From Rhodobacter sp. (GTDB taxonomy: Bacteria > Pseudomonadota > Alphaproteobacteria > Rhodobacterales > Rhodobacteraceae): DNA of 64,000 nt. Both the position numbers and the translations under genes were made by a program. A model generated the notes under the pieces. It made no database searches, had not been told where the DNA came from, and saw only the letters and a program-made list of their open reading frames with translations. Shown piece after piece: positions 8,780 through 17,739 of the stretch. Positions within the stretch are counted from its first letter, which is position 1, and the number at the start of each line of letters is the position of its first letter. The stretch covers positions 1-64,000 of the forward strand of contig PNJK01000001.1 of NCBI GenBank assembly GCA_013821825.1, in the 5' to 3' direction.

Positions 8780-10285
8780 ATGACCACGACACCCAATATC
8801 CTGGTCCTCATGGTCGATCAGCTGAGTGGCACGCTGTTCCCCGACGGGCCCGCCGATTTCCTGCACGCCCCAAACCTCAAGCGCCTTGCCGCCCGGTCGG
8901 CGCGCTTTGCCAACTGCTACACCGCCTCGCCGCTGTGTGCCCCGGCCCGGGCCAGCTTCATGTCGGGGCAACTGCCCAGCCGCACCCGCGTCTATGACAA
9001 TGCGGCCGAGTTCGCCTCGGACATCCCGACCTATGCCCACCACCTGCGCCGGGCCGGGTATCAGACCGCGCTAAGTGGCAAGATGCATTTCGTTGGCCCC
9101 GACCAGCTGCACGGGTTCGAGGAACGCCTGACCACCGACATCTACCCTGCCGATTTCGGCTGGACCCCTGACTACCGCAAGCCCGGCGAAAGGATCGACT
9201 GGTGGTACCACAACCTCGGCTCGGTCACCGGCGCAGGCGTGGCCGAGATCACCAACCAGCTCGAATATGACGACGACGTCGCGCATCAGGCCATGCAAAA
9301 GCTTTATGACCTCTCGCGCGGCGCAGATCCCCGACCCTGGTGCCTCACCGTCAGCTTCACCCATCCACATGACCCCTTCGTCGCCCGCCGCAGGTTCTGG
9401 GATCTTTACGAAGACGCGCCGGAACTGGAGCCGCCAAAGCCGATTGCCTACGCCGATCAGGACCCCCATTCCCGCCGCCTGATGGACGCCTGCGAGTGGC
9501 GCGCCTTCGACATCACCGATGACCAGATCCGCCGTGCCCGGCAGGGCTATTTCGCCAACATCTCTTACGTCGACGACAAGATCGGCGAGATTCTGGCCGT
9601 GCTCGAGGCGACCCGGCAAGAGGCGGCGGTGCTGTTCCTTTCGGACCACGGCGAGATGCTGGGCGAAAGGGGCCTGTGGTTCAAGATGAACTTCTTCGAA
9701 GGCTCCGCCCGGGTGCCGCTGATGGTCGCGGCCCCGGGTCTTACACCGGGCAAGGTGGCGACCCCGGTATCCACGATCGACCTTGCCCCCACGATCGCGG
9801 CGCTGGCGGGTATCTCGATGGCCGAAGTCGCGCCCTGGACCGAAGGCATAAGCCTTCTGCCCGTGGCGGACGGCGCGTCCCGCCCCGCCGTCACCATGGA
9901 GTACGCCGCCGAAGGCACGATCACCCCGATGGTCGCCCTGCGCGAAGGGGCCTGGAAATACATCCGCTGCCCGGCCGATCCGGACCTGCTTTACGATCTG
10001 GCGCATGACCCGGATGAGCGCACGAACCTTGCCGGGGATCCCCGCGCCACCGAAATCCTGACCCATTTCCAGACCCTCGCCGATCAGCGCTGGGATCTCC
10101 CCGCATTCGACGCCGCTGTCCGCGAAAGCCAGGCCCGCCGCTGGGTGGTCTACGAGGCGTTGAGGAACGGCGCCTTCTACCCCTGGGACCACCAACCCCT
10201 CCGCGCCGCGTCCGAGCGCTATATGCGCAACCACATGGATCTCAACGTGCTGGAGGATCAGAAGCGTTTTCCACGGGGGGAGTGA
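8780..10285 (+). CDS. betC: Choline-sulfatase
   Basis: BetC hydrolyses choline-O-sulfate to choline and sulfate, feeding glycine betaine synthesis. The 501-residue type I sulfatase has the formylglycine motif C-A-P-A-R in [10 protein letters not shown] (Cys53), N-terminal metal ligands in LVLMVDQ, and [15 protein letters not shown] for the distal metal site. The C-terminal extension with [12 protein letters not shown] and PWDHQPL is typical of choline-sulfatases rather than aryl-sulfatases. There is no signal peptide, so it is cytoplasmic. A GMC oxidoreductase resembling choline dehydrogenase is convergent downstream and a carnitine locus follows, supporting a quaternary-amine role. Confidence 0.88.
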   Translation: MTTTPNILVLMVDQLSGTLFPDGPADFLHAPNLKRLAARSARFANCYTASPLCAPARASFMSGQLPSRTRVYDNAAEFASDIPTYAHHLRRAGYQTALSGKMHFVGPDQLHGFEERLTTDIYPADFGWTPDYRKPGERIDWWYHNLGSVTGAGVAEITNQLEYDDDVAHQAMQKLYDLSRGADPRPWCLTVSFTHPHDPFVARRRFWDLYEDAPELEPPKPIAYADQDPHSRRLMDACEWRAFDITDDQIRRARQGYFANISYVDDKIGEILAVLEATRQEAAVLFLSDHGEMLGERGLWFKMNFFEGSARVPLMVAAPGLTPGKVATPVSTIDLAPTIAALAGISMAEVAPWTEGISLLPVADGASRPAVTMEYAAEGTITPMVALREGAWKYIRCPADPDLLYDLAHDPDERTNLAGDPRATEILTHFQTLADQRWDLPAFDAAVRESQARRWVVYEALRNGAFYPWDHQPLRAASERYMRNHMDLNVLEDQKRFPRGE

Positions 10286-10303
10286 TCCTGCCGCTCGACC
10301 CAT

Positions 10304-10321
10304 TCCGGCCTGCCAGCCGGA
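10304..10321. terminator. Small hairpin between convergent genes
   Basis: TCCGGC-CTGCCA-GCCGGA lies between the convergent betC and GMC oxidoreductase genes. The stem is only six pairs with no T-tract, so it is a weak bidirectional terminator candidate. Confidence 0.3.
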
Positions 10322-10384
10322 GCAAGGCACTATCGGGGCGCTGGCGGGGGCTCGATGCCCGCGACGGCGGCGGCGCGTTCAGGT

Positions 10385-11998
10385 TCAGCGCCCGTCCGCC
10401 AGCACCATCTCTGCGCCCTTCCAGCCCATCAGCATTGCGGGCGCATTCGTGTTGCCTGCGATGATCGTCGGGAAGGCGCTGGTGTCGATCACCCGCAAAC
10501 CATCAACCCCATGCACGCGCAACCGCGCATCCACCACCGATCCCTCAACATCCGGCCCCATCCGGCAGGTGCAGCTTGGGTGGTAGACCGTCCCCGACCG
10601 GGCGCGGAAATCGGCGATCAGGGCCTCGTCCGTCACCACATCGGGCCCCGGTCGCAACTCTTCCTTGATCAGCCGCGCCAGCGCCGGTTGCGCCGCGAGA
10701 TGCCGCAAGTATTTCACCGCAGCCAGCATCTCCTCGACGTCGTGGTCGGTCGAAAACGCATTCGCCGTGATCACCGGATGCTGCAGCGGATCGGCTGACC
10801 GCAGGCGGATATGCCCCCGGCTGGTCGGGCGGCAGTTCGACAAGCCGATGCTCATCCCCGACCAGGGGTCCGGAGTCAGGACCGGACGTTCACCTTCCCT
10901 TGGGATCAGGGTCGAGAAGGCCTGCATGTAAAGCTGCATGTTTGGCCGATCCAAATCGGGCGAGGTGCGAAAGAACCCGCCAGCGTGGTTGATGCTTTTC
11001 GCCAGCGGCCCGCCCCGCAGCAGCAGATACTGCATCCCCGCCCGCAGTTTGCCCCACCACGGGCGCAGCTCGTCGTTGTAGGTCGGCACCGTCATCGACC
11101 AGGTATAGTTGATCCCCTGATGGTCGCTGAGGTGATCGCCGACGTTTGCATTGTCCCTCAGCACCGGCAGCCCAAGCGATTGCAGCAACCCCCCGGGTCC
11201 TATCCCCGACAGCTGCAAAAGCTGCGGCGAGTTGATCGCGCCGCCGGACAGGATGACCTCACCCCGCGCGCGCAGGGTTCGCTCAACGCCGCACTGCCGG
11301 TACTCCACGCCCACCGCGCGGCCATTCTCGATCACCACACGCGTCACCATCGCCCCGGTGATCACCCGCAGATTCGGCCGCTTCATCGCCGGCCGCAGGA
11401 ACGCCCGCGCGGCCGAGTTCCGCCGCCCGCCCTTGATCGTCATCTGGTAGACGCCCGCGCCTTCCTGACTGGCGCCGTTGAAATCCGGAGTGGCGGGCAG
11501 CCCGCCCTGAGCGCAGGCCGCCACGAAATCCTGCACCAAAGGATGCAACCCGCTGGTGTTGGCCGACACGAACAGCGGCCCGCCCTGACCGCGCCAGTCA
11601 TCGGCCCCGGCCTCATTATCCTCCATCGCCTTGTAGGCGGACAGGCAGTCGTCCCAGCCCCAGCCGGGGTTGTTTCGGCCCCAGTCGTCGTAATCGGCCC
11701 GGTGGCCGCGGATATAAACCATCGCATTGATCGAGGACGATCCGCCCAGCACCTTTCCCCGGGGCCAGTGGTCGCGGGCGCCCGCCAGCCCGGGGTCGGG
11801 TTCGGACTTGTAAAGCCAGTTCACCGTCGGGTCGTAGAACAGTTTGCCATAGCCAAGCGGCAACTGGATGTAGAAGCGCCGGTCGCTGCCACCCGCCTCC
11901 AGCACCGTGACCTTGTAACGACCGTTGGCGGACAGGCGGTCTGCCAGCACCGACCCCGCGCTTCCCGCACCCACGATGATATAATCCGTCTCGTCCAT
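10385..11998 (-). CDS. GMC-family FAD oxidoreductase (choline dehydrogenase-like)
   Basis: This 537-residue GMC flavoprotein oxidises an alcohol. It has the FAD Rossmann motif [17 protein letters not shown] at the N-terminus, the GMC signature [18 protein letters not shown], the second signature [16 protein letters not shown], and the catalytic histidine region [10 protein letters not shown]. The end [15 protein letters not shown] is conserved. Choline dehydrogenase BetA is the best-known relative and betC is adjacent, but many GMC enzymes of this type act on other alcohols, so no symbol is assigned. The start at 11998 is the first Met before the FAD motif, with a GGGGGG box upstream. Confidence 0.85.
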   Translation of the reverse strand: MDETDYIIVGAGSAGSVLADRLSANGRYKVTVLEAGGSDRRFYIQLPLGYGKLFYDPTVNWLYKSEPDPGLAGARDHWPRGKVLGGSSSINAMVYIRGHRADYDDWGRNNPGWGWDDCLSAYKAMEDNEAGADDWRGQGGPLFVSANTSGLHPLVQDFVAACAQGGLPATPDFNGASQEGAGVYQMTIKGGRRNSAARAFLRPAMKRPNLRVITGAMVTRVVIENGRAVGVEYRQCGVERTLRARGEVILSGGAINSPQLLQLSGIGPGGLLQSLGLPVLRDNANVGDHLSDHQGINYTWSMTVPTYNDELRPWWGKLRAGMQYLLLRGGPLAKSINHAGGFFRTSPDLDRPNMQLYMQAFSTLIPREGERPVLTPDPWSGMSIGLSNCRPTSRGHIRLRSADPLQHPVITANAFSTDHDVEEMLAAVKYLRHLAAQPALARLIKEELRPGPDVVTDEALIADFRARSGTVYHPSCTCRMGPDVEGSVVDARLRVHGVDGLRVIDTSAFPTIIAGNTNAPAMLMGWKGAEMVLADGR

Positions 11999-12086
11999 AT
12001 CGCCCCCCGGCACTCTCGGCAGGTTAGACGGAGGCCCCCACCGAAACCGTCCACTTTGCGACAGCAGATGTCGCCCAGAGGCAGGG

Positions 12087-12566
12087 CTAGCCCACTGCCA
12101 CCGCAAAGGTCGGGGCGTAGTCGACCGGGAAGTTCACCGATCGCGCAATGAAGCAGACCTCGTGGATGCGGTGGTGGATCGCCTCGGCCTCGGCCATGTC
12201 CGCCCCCGGGCGGACCACGACATGCGGCCGTAAGGTCACCTTGACAAATCGCCCGGCCCCGCCGCGCCCGACCTCGCCCACTCCGAGCGGGCTGTCGGAA
12301 TAGGAGGTCACCACGATCCCCGCGTCGCTCGCGTAATGCAGATACCACAACATGTGGCATGCGGAGAGCGCGCTCAGGAGCAAGTCCTCCGGGTTCATCT
12401 TCGCGGGATCACCCCCCAGAAGCGGATCGTTCGAGCAATGCACGGGGTCCCTCCCCGGTACCGCGATATCCCATGTCCGGTCATAGGCCTTGTAATGCGC
12501 CGTCCCCTCGCCCCGGTTGCCGGTCCAGAGAATGCGGGTGGTGTAGTCGTGGGTGCGCGGGGTCAT
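12087..12566 (-). CDS. OsmC-family peroxidase-like protein
   Basis: A 159-residue OsmC/Ohr-fold protein, a family of thiol peroxidases that reduce organic hydroperoxides. The two redox cysteines are placed as expected, in LSACHMLWYLHYA and EVCFIARSVNFPVD. The opening WTGNRGEGTAHYKAYDR and the segment MNPEDLLLSAL are typical of the YhfA-like/OsmC subgroup. It follows the GMC gene's start with a short gap and reads the same way, so co-transcription is possible but not shown. Confidence 0.87.
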   Translation of the reverse strand: MTPRTHDYTTRILWTGNRGEGTAHYKAYDRTWDIAVPGRDPVHCSNDPLLGGDPAKMNPEDLLLSALSACHMLWYLHYASDAGIVVTSYSDSPLGVGEVGRGGAGRFVKVTLRPHVVVRPGADMAEAEAIHHRIHEVCFIARSVNFPVDYAPTFAVAVG

Positions 12567-12581
12567 GAGGGATCAAGGTAA

Positions 12582-13409
12582 TCAGGCGTGAAAGGGATCA
12601 GGCACTGCGGTCCGCCTTGCGAGACGCTGCCCCGAAGCGTTCAGATCGGACCATCCGCAGGTTGCGGCGAGCAGTTCGACATCATGGTCGGTGCCCACGG
12701 CAAGGCTCTTTCGGAACGAGGTGGAATTCCGCATCTGGCGACGCTCCTTGAAGCGCCGCAGCCATGATCTGGTGACGGTCGTCACTGGCGTTGCGATCGG
12801 CAGTGCCGCCCGCCATTTCCTTTGCACATATCGATAGCAAAGGTCGAAATCCTCACCGAGTTCATCATGATATGCGTCATTGTGGATACAGGGCAAACCT
12901 CCGCCATAGACACCTTTGCCCTGGCTGATCGCGGTTTGCGCAATATCTGTTCCGTACAGGTGCCACCCTGGCATCGCATCGTCGAACCTGATCCCGGAAG
13001 CCCGCCGCAGCACGATCAGCAATTCGTCCAGCGAGGCGCACGGCATCGGCATCTGCGGTACACGTCCGACAATCCCGCCGAGGGACGATGACCATACTGG
13101 CCCCCAACCGGCTCTGCCGGGTCCGATGCCAAAGGCGCCAAGCAAGGCCCAGTTCGGATCAGTAGCTTCGATTTGCGCAATTCTGGCCTCCAGCAGGGTG
13201 TCCCAGCCCGCCGGCAAGAAGACATCGTGATGCACGAATACGAGAATTGGCTCATCTGTTGCGTCAATGGCCTGCCGGTAACCCAGACTTGCAGAGGAAG
13301 CGCCCTCGCTAACGTGACACCGCCAGGCCTTGGCGCAGGGTGACCGCTCAAGATTAGTCGACCGAATTGCAGTGGAATGGCTGTTTACGCAGAGAACATA
13401 CTTTGCCAT
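12582..13409 (-). CDS. StrF-like glycosyltransferase-domain protein
   Basis: A 275-residue protein with a GT-A-like fold of the streptomycin-StrF/GT2 type. The features are EPILVFVHHDVFLPAGWDTLL (the acidic HHD acts like a DXD), a following LLGAFGIGP strand, and PGWHLYGTDIA near the expected acceptor region. The N-terminal strand YVLCVNSHS supports the start at 13409; a TTG at 13442 is possible. Base composition is visibly less GC-rich than the flanking catabolic genes, and the function is unrelated to them, so lateral acquisition is plausible. The acceptor is unknown. Confidence 0.65.
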   Translation of the reverse strand: MAKYVLCVNSHSTAIRSTNLERSPCAKAWRCHVSEGASSASLGYRQAIDATDEPILVFVHHDVFLPAGWDTLLEARIAQIEATDPNWALLGAFGIGPGRAGWGPVWSSSLGGIVGRVPQMPMPCASLDELLIVLRRASGIRFDDAMPGWHLYGTDIAQTAISQGKGVYGGGLPCIHNDAYHDELGEDFDLCYRYVQRKWRAALPIATPVTTVTRSWLRRFKERRQMRNSTSFRKSLAVGTDHDVELLAATCGWSDLNASGQRLARRTAVPDPFHA

Positions 13410-13471
13410 GCCTGATCTTACGAAAACCAGTTCGCATGTCAACTCGGCGTACCTGGCGGCCGATCAAGGCC

Positions 13472-14275
13472 TCATCGCCCCTTCCACACCGGATCGCGTT
13501 TCTCGGCAAAGGCCCGCGCCCCCTCCAGTTGATCCTCGCTGGAGTAGAGCCGGTCCACCGTCGGCAACTGCCGCTTGGTGACGCGGTTCAGCGCGTCCTG
13601 AAAACGCATGTTCTCGGCCTCGCGCACCACTTCCTTGATCGCGGCATAGACCAGCGGCGGGCCGCTTTCCAGCAAACGCGCCAGTTCCCAGGCCTTGGGC
13701 AGCAACTCCTCCGGCGCGCAGACTTCCTTGATCAGCCCCCAGCGTTGCGCCTCCCCGGCGTCGAACCAGCGGCCGGTCAGCAGAAGGTCCATCGCCACAT
13801 GATAGGGGATGCGTTTCGGAAGCTTGATGCTGGCGGCGTCCGCCACCGTGCCCGACCGGATTTCCGGCAGGGCAAAGGTCGCGTTGGTGGAACACAGGAT
13901 CAGGTCCGCCGACAGCGCCAGCTCAAGCCCTCCACCGCAGCAGATGCCCTGTACGGCGGCGATCACCGGCTTGTTGAGGTTCGGCAGTTCCTGCAACCCG
14001 CCAAAACCGCCCACACCATAGTCGCCGTCGACCGCGTCGCCCTCGGCGGCAGCCTTCAGGTCCCAGCCGGGGCAGAAGAACTTCTCGCCCGCCGCGCGGA
14101 TGATGCAGACCCTTAACGTGTCGTCGTCGCGGAATTCGCGGAACGTCAGCCCCATGATCCGGCTGGTCTTCAGACTGATCGCATTGGCCTTGGGCGCATC
14201 CAGAGTGACCTCCAGAACGGCGCCTTCCCGCCGGGTTTTGATTGGCCCCTCGGTCCGCATCTGCATCTCCGGCAT
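13472..14275 (-). CDS. caiD: Enoyl-CoA hydratase (probable crotonobetainyl-CoA hydratase)
   Basis: A 267-residue crotonase-fold enzyme. The oxyanion-hole motifs are present (ICCGGGLELALSADL; GEKFFCPGWDL), and the length is standard. It is the last gene of a minus-strand operon with a CoA ligase (stop one base before this ATG), an acyl-CoA dehydrogenase, a carnitine dehydrogenase fusion and a BKACE enzyme. In that setting hydration of crotonobetainyl-CoA to carnitinyl-CoA is the most economical role, completing a gamma-butyrobetaine to carnitine route. Substrate is inferred from context only. A GGAGAG box precedes the start. Confidence 0.78.
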   Translation of the reverse strand: MPEMQMRTEGPIKTRREGAVLEVTLDAPKANAISLKTSRIMGLTFREFRDDDTLRVCIIRAAGEKFFCPGWDLKAAAEGDAVDGDYGVGGFGGLQELPNLNKPVIAAVQGICCGGGLELALSADLILCSTNATFALPEIRSGTVADAASIKLPKRIPYHVAMDLLLTGRWFDAGEAQRWGLIKEVCAPEELLPKAWELARLLESGPPLVYAAIKEVVREAENMRFQDALNRVTKRQLPTVDRLYSSEDQLEGARAFAEKRDPVWKGR

Positions 14276-14276
14276 C

Positions 14277-16263
14277 TCATACTCTCCTGATCAGAGCATC
14301 CACCGCCACGGCGCCGATTTCGCGCACCATGGTCGGATTGATCTCGATTTCCTCAAGGCTTTCGTCGTCCAGCATCAACTTGGCCAGCCTGACAGCAATC
14401 TCTGCGACGGCGCCCATATCAGCCCTGGTCCGCCCGCGGTAGCCATCCAGAAGCGGCCAAAGACGCAGGCCCTTCGCGGCTTTCAGCACCTCAGCCTCAG
14501 TCACCGGCAGCACCAGTGTCACGGTATCAGCCAAGAGCTCCGCCGTGACTCCGCCCAAGCCCAGCGTCAGCGTTGCCCCATAGACCGGGTCGCGGCGGAG
14601 GCCGACAAGTACTTCGGCCACCGCCCCCGTCACCATCTCCTCGACAAGATACCCAGTCGCTCCCGGCATCTCTGCTTGCCCTTCCAATGAGGTCAACCCA
14701 AGCCGCACCGCCCCGGCCTCGGTCTTGTGGGCAAAGCCAAGACCCTTGATCGCGTAGGGCGGGCTTAACCCCGCCAAGTCAAGCGCCTCCAAGGTCCTTG
14801 CCGTTGTAGCCTTAGGCACCGGAACCCCGGCCCCCGCCAGCAGCGCCTTCCCCTCGGCCTCCGACAGCAGCCGGTTGTCTCGCTTTGGCAAGGCGGCAGC
14901 GGGACGCCACCCCGGCACGCCTGGTGGCGTCTGCGCGGCCTTCACCGCCGCCAATGCCGTCTCCAGCCCCAAAAGCGCACAGACGCCTTCCTGCATCATC
15001 GCCTGCACCCGTCCCTCGCCAAAGTTCTCAGCCATGGACGCGACCGGAAGGGCGGGCTTCCCCGTCGCCTTTTGCGCCGCCACAATCGCCGCAAAGGCCG
15101 GGTCGTAACCGGACGGATCGCAGCGGTCGGCCCGGGGGCTGTCGATGACATAAAGCCCCGCGTCATAGGCCTCCAGCATGGCCGAGAATACCTCGGTCGT
15201 CTTCGGACCATCGCCCCAGATGAAGGTGTGGTAATCTAGGGGGTTGGAAATCGTCGGGATCTCGCCCAGCACCGCGAACAGCCGGTCGTGCGTGGCCTGG
15301 GGCACTGGTGGAAAATCGATCCCGTGCGGCGCGGCCAGATCGGCCACCAGCCCTGCCTCGCCACCCGAGCAGGACAGCGAACAGATCCGCGTCCCGATCT
15401 GCGGGCCATGGACGTGGAAGATTTTCAGCGTCTCGACCAGTTCACTGGGCGTATTGACCTCGGCAACCCCGATCTGCCGCAAGTAGGCACTGGACGCCGC
15501 GCCACCGCCTGCAAGAGAAGCGGTATGCGAGGCCGCCGCCGTCCGGGAAAGTTCCGTCTTCCCCGACTTGATCGCCACAACTCCCTTTCCCAGTTCTCGC
15601 GCCTTCTCGGCAAGGGCGGCAAAGGCTGGGGCATCGTCAATCCCCTCGATGTAAAGCCCCACCGCGGTGACGCGCCGATCGTCCAGCAGTGCCCCGGTCA
15701 GTTCCGCCAAACCAACCACGGCGGCATTGCCCAGACAGGCAACATAGGCCACCGGCAGGCCTCGCTGCTGCATGCCAAGGTTGATGACGATGTTCGACGA
15801 CTGGCTGACCAGCGCCACGCCCTTGTCGACCCTGATGCCCCCGTGCTGGTCGGGCCAGAGAAGCGCACCGTCCAGATAGTTGATCACGCCATAGCAGTTC
15901 GGCCCAAGGATCGGCATCCCGCCGGCCGCCGCGGCCAGGCGGTCTTGCAGACCCACCTCGCCTGCCTCTTCCCAGCCAGAGGCAAATGAGATCGCCCCCC
16001 CCCGCACCCATCGCGGCCAACTCGGCCACCACCTCCAGCGTCGCAAACCTGTTCACCCCGATGAAGGTCGCGTCCGGCGGCACTGGCAGATCGGCAAGTG
16101 AAGCATAAGCCTTCTGCCCGCCAATCTCAGCCTTGGTCGGATGCACCGGCCAGACCGGGCCCTGAAACCCCATCTTCTGGCACTGCTCGATGACATTCAG
16201 TGCCCAGCCAGCCCCGAGGACGGCGATGTGGCGCGGGCGGAGAAGGCGGTCGAGGCGGCTCAT
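14277..16263 (-). pseudogene. ADP-forming acetate-CoA ligase family protein, frameshifted in a poly-C run
   Basis: This family couples acyl-CoA formation to ATP with ADP release through CoA-binding, succinyl-CoA-ligase-like and ATP-grasp domains. The first fragment (start 16263) has the CoA-binding domain, RLLRPRHIAVLGAG. The second carries GPNCYGVINY, the phosphohistidine-loop-like PLDYHTFIWGD, and an ATP-grasp region. They join at a run of nine C (15995-16003), where eight would restore AAMGAGG/AISFASGW and a protein of about 661 residues. Everything else is intact, so this may be a sequencing error, slippage or a very recent mutation. The operon suggests it activates gamma-butyrobetaine, crotonobetaine or carnitine to CoA esters. 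Confidence 0.75.
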
Positions 16264-16290
16264 GCCTGGCCTCCGCTTGCTGCACGGGCC

Positions 16291-16344
16291 GCCGGGGGCG
16301 CTTCGCCCCCCGGACCCCCAGAGGATATTTCGGAACAGAAGAAA
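16291..16344 (+). repeat. Composite intergenic element, copy A
   Basis: A hairpin (GGGGGCG-CTT-CGCCCCC, 16294-16310) is followed by GACCCCC and the tail GGATATTTCGGAACAGAAG. The same tail recurs, with variation, near 16480, 21530, 23655, 28075 and 33395. It lies between the CoA ligase start and copy B. Confidence 0.6.
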
Positions 16345-16472
16345 GTGAAAAGCGGAAGAACCGTAACGCCCCGCCCGGACCCGCCGGACGAGGCGCCTTC
16401 TCCCGTTACGGTCATCGGCGTCCCCGCCTGTACCGTGTGACCAGACTGACGAGTCGAAGTTAACATTTGGTT

Positions 16473-16563
16473 GCTTCTTCTGTTTCCAAGTATCCCGCGG
16501 GGGTAGGCCATTGGTTTCGCCGTTGGTCCGAGAAACAGATGGACCAGGGGGTGTGAAACCCCC
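16473..16563 (-). terminator. Composite element copy B with hairpin, downstream of the acyl-CoA dehydrogenase
   Basis: Read on the minus strand, a stem GGGGGT-TTCAC-ACCCCC (16547-16563) lies 12 bases after the acyl-CoA dehydrogenase stop. It is followed, after a spacer, by the tail with GGGATACTTGGAAACAGAAG (16473-16499). The hairpin sequence is identical to the one after the dipeptidase gene at 21547-21563. Position after a stop suggests termination, which would uncouple the ligase and hydratase from the upstream part of the locus. Confidence 0.55.
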
Positions 16564-16575
16564 GCTTCCGACACC

Positions 16576-17739
16576 TTAGCCCCCGACCGCCCGCAGCAAT
16601 TCGCGGCTGATGATATGCCGCTGAATCTCGGAGGTGCCCTCCCAGATCCGCTCCACCCGCGCGTCGCGCCAGATGCGCTCCAGCGGCAACTCGTCCATCA
16701 GCCCCATGCCGCCGTGGATCTGGATCGCCTCATCGGCGACCATCGCCAGCACCTCGGTCGCCTTCAGCTTGGCCATCGCCATGTCGGCTTCCGTCACCGA
16801 ACCCTGATCGTATTTCCACGCGGCTTCCCGCGTCAGCAGTTCCGCCGCCTTCAGCTCCATCGCCATGTCGGCCAGCTTGAAGCTGACCCCCTGGAACTTG
16901 CCGATGGCCTGTCCGAACTGCTTGCGCTCCGCAGCATAAGACACCGCATGCCTCAAGGCCCGCTCGGCCCGGCCAAGACAAGTCGAGGCCACCTGCAACC
17001 GGGTCGCCCCCAGCCAGGAATTCGCCACCTCAAAGCCCTTGTGGACTTCGCCCAGCACATTGGCCGCTGGCACACGGCAGTCGTCGAATTCCAGGACGGA
17101 GTTGGTGTAGCCGCGATGCGAGACATTCCGGTAGCCATCCCGCACCGTGAAACCCGGCGTGCCCTTGTCCACGAAGAAGGCCGTGATCAGCTTTTTCGGT
17201 CCGCGCGGAGTTCCTTCCTCGCCTGTCGCCATGAAAACGATGGCAAATCCGGCAAGGTCGGCGTGCGAAATGAAATGCTTCGTCCCGTTCAGCACCCAGT
17301 CGTCGCCGTCCCGCCGCGCGCTGGCCTTCATCCCGCGCAGGTCCGACCCCGCGCCGGGTTCGGTCATTGCCAGACAATCCCAGGTCTCGCCCCGGATGCA
17401 GGGCATCAGGTACCGCTCGCGCTGCTCGGCATTCCCCGCGAGCAGAATGTTCGACGGCCGCGCCACGCAGGTCCAATGCAGCGCATAGTTCGCCCGGCCC
17501 AGCTCTTTTTCATAGAGGAGCCAGGAGAGGGTATCGAGCCCCGCACCCCCCACCTCCACCGGCATGTTGGCGGCATAAAGCCCCGCAGCGATGGCCTTCT
17601 GCTGCACTTCGCGGATCAGCTCCAGCGGCAGCACACCTGTCCGCTCCACCGCCGCTTCATGCGGGTAAAGCTCGGTTTCGACAAAGGCGCGCGTCGTCTC
17701 GACGATCATCGCCTGTTCTTCGGAAAGTCCGAAATCCAT
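16576..17739 (-). CDS. Acyl-CoA dehydrogenase (probable gamma-butyrobetainyl-CoA dehydrogenase)
   Basis: A 387-residue FAD enzyme that introduces a 2,3-double bond into an acyl-CoA. Family signatures include AMTEPGAGSDLRGM, the FAD-site block AERKQFGQAIGKFQG, QIHGGMGLMDELPLERIWRDARV, and the C-terminal catalytic-base region IWEGTSEIQRHI. The ATG overlaps the stop of the carnitine dehydrogenase fusion by one base, so the two are translationally linked. In a carnitine locus the natural substrate is gamma-butyrobetainyl-CoA (CaiA-like), giving crotonobetainyl-CoA for the downstream hydratase. Substrate is inferred. Confidence 0.82.
   Translation of the reverse strand: MDFGLSEEQAMIVETTRAFVETELYPHEAAVERTGVLPLELIREVQQKAIAAGLYAANMPVEVGGAGLDTLSWLLYEKELGRANYALHWTCVARPSNILLAGNAEQRERYLMPCIRGETWDCLAMTEPGAGSDLRGMKASARRDGDDWVLNGTKHFISHADLAGFAIVFMATGEEGTPRGPKKLITAFFVDKGTPGFTVRDGYRNVSHRGYTNSVLEFDDCRVPAANVLGEVHKGFEVANSWLGATRLQVASTCLGRAERALRHAVSYAAERKQFGQAIGKFQGVSFKLADMAMELKAAELLTREAAWKYDQGSVTEADMAMAKLKATEVLAMVADEAIQIHGGMGLMDELPLERIWRDARVERIWEGTSEIQRHIISRELLRAVGG

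Noticed and set aside
10811-12151. 446-codon plus-strand frame opposite the GMC oxidoreductase
   Set aside because: It is Pro/Arg/His-rich shadow translation. The minus-strand GMC signatures are unambiguous.
13410-13442. Longer start (TTG at 13442) for the StrF-like glycosyltransferase
   Set aside because: The added residues precede the first conserved strand and lack a ribosome site; ATG at 13409 is simpler.
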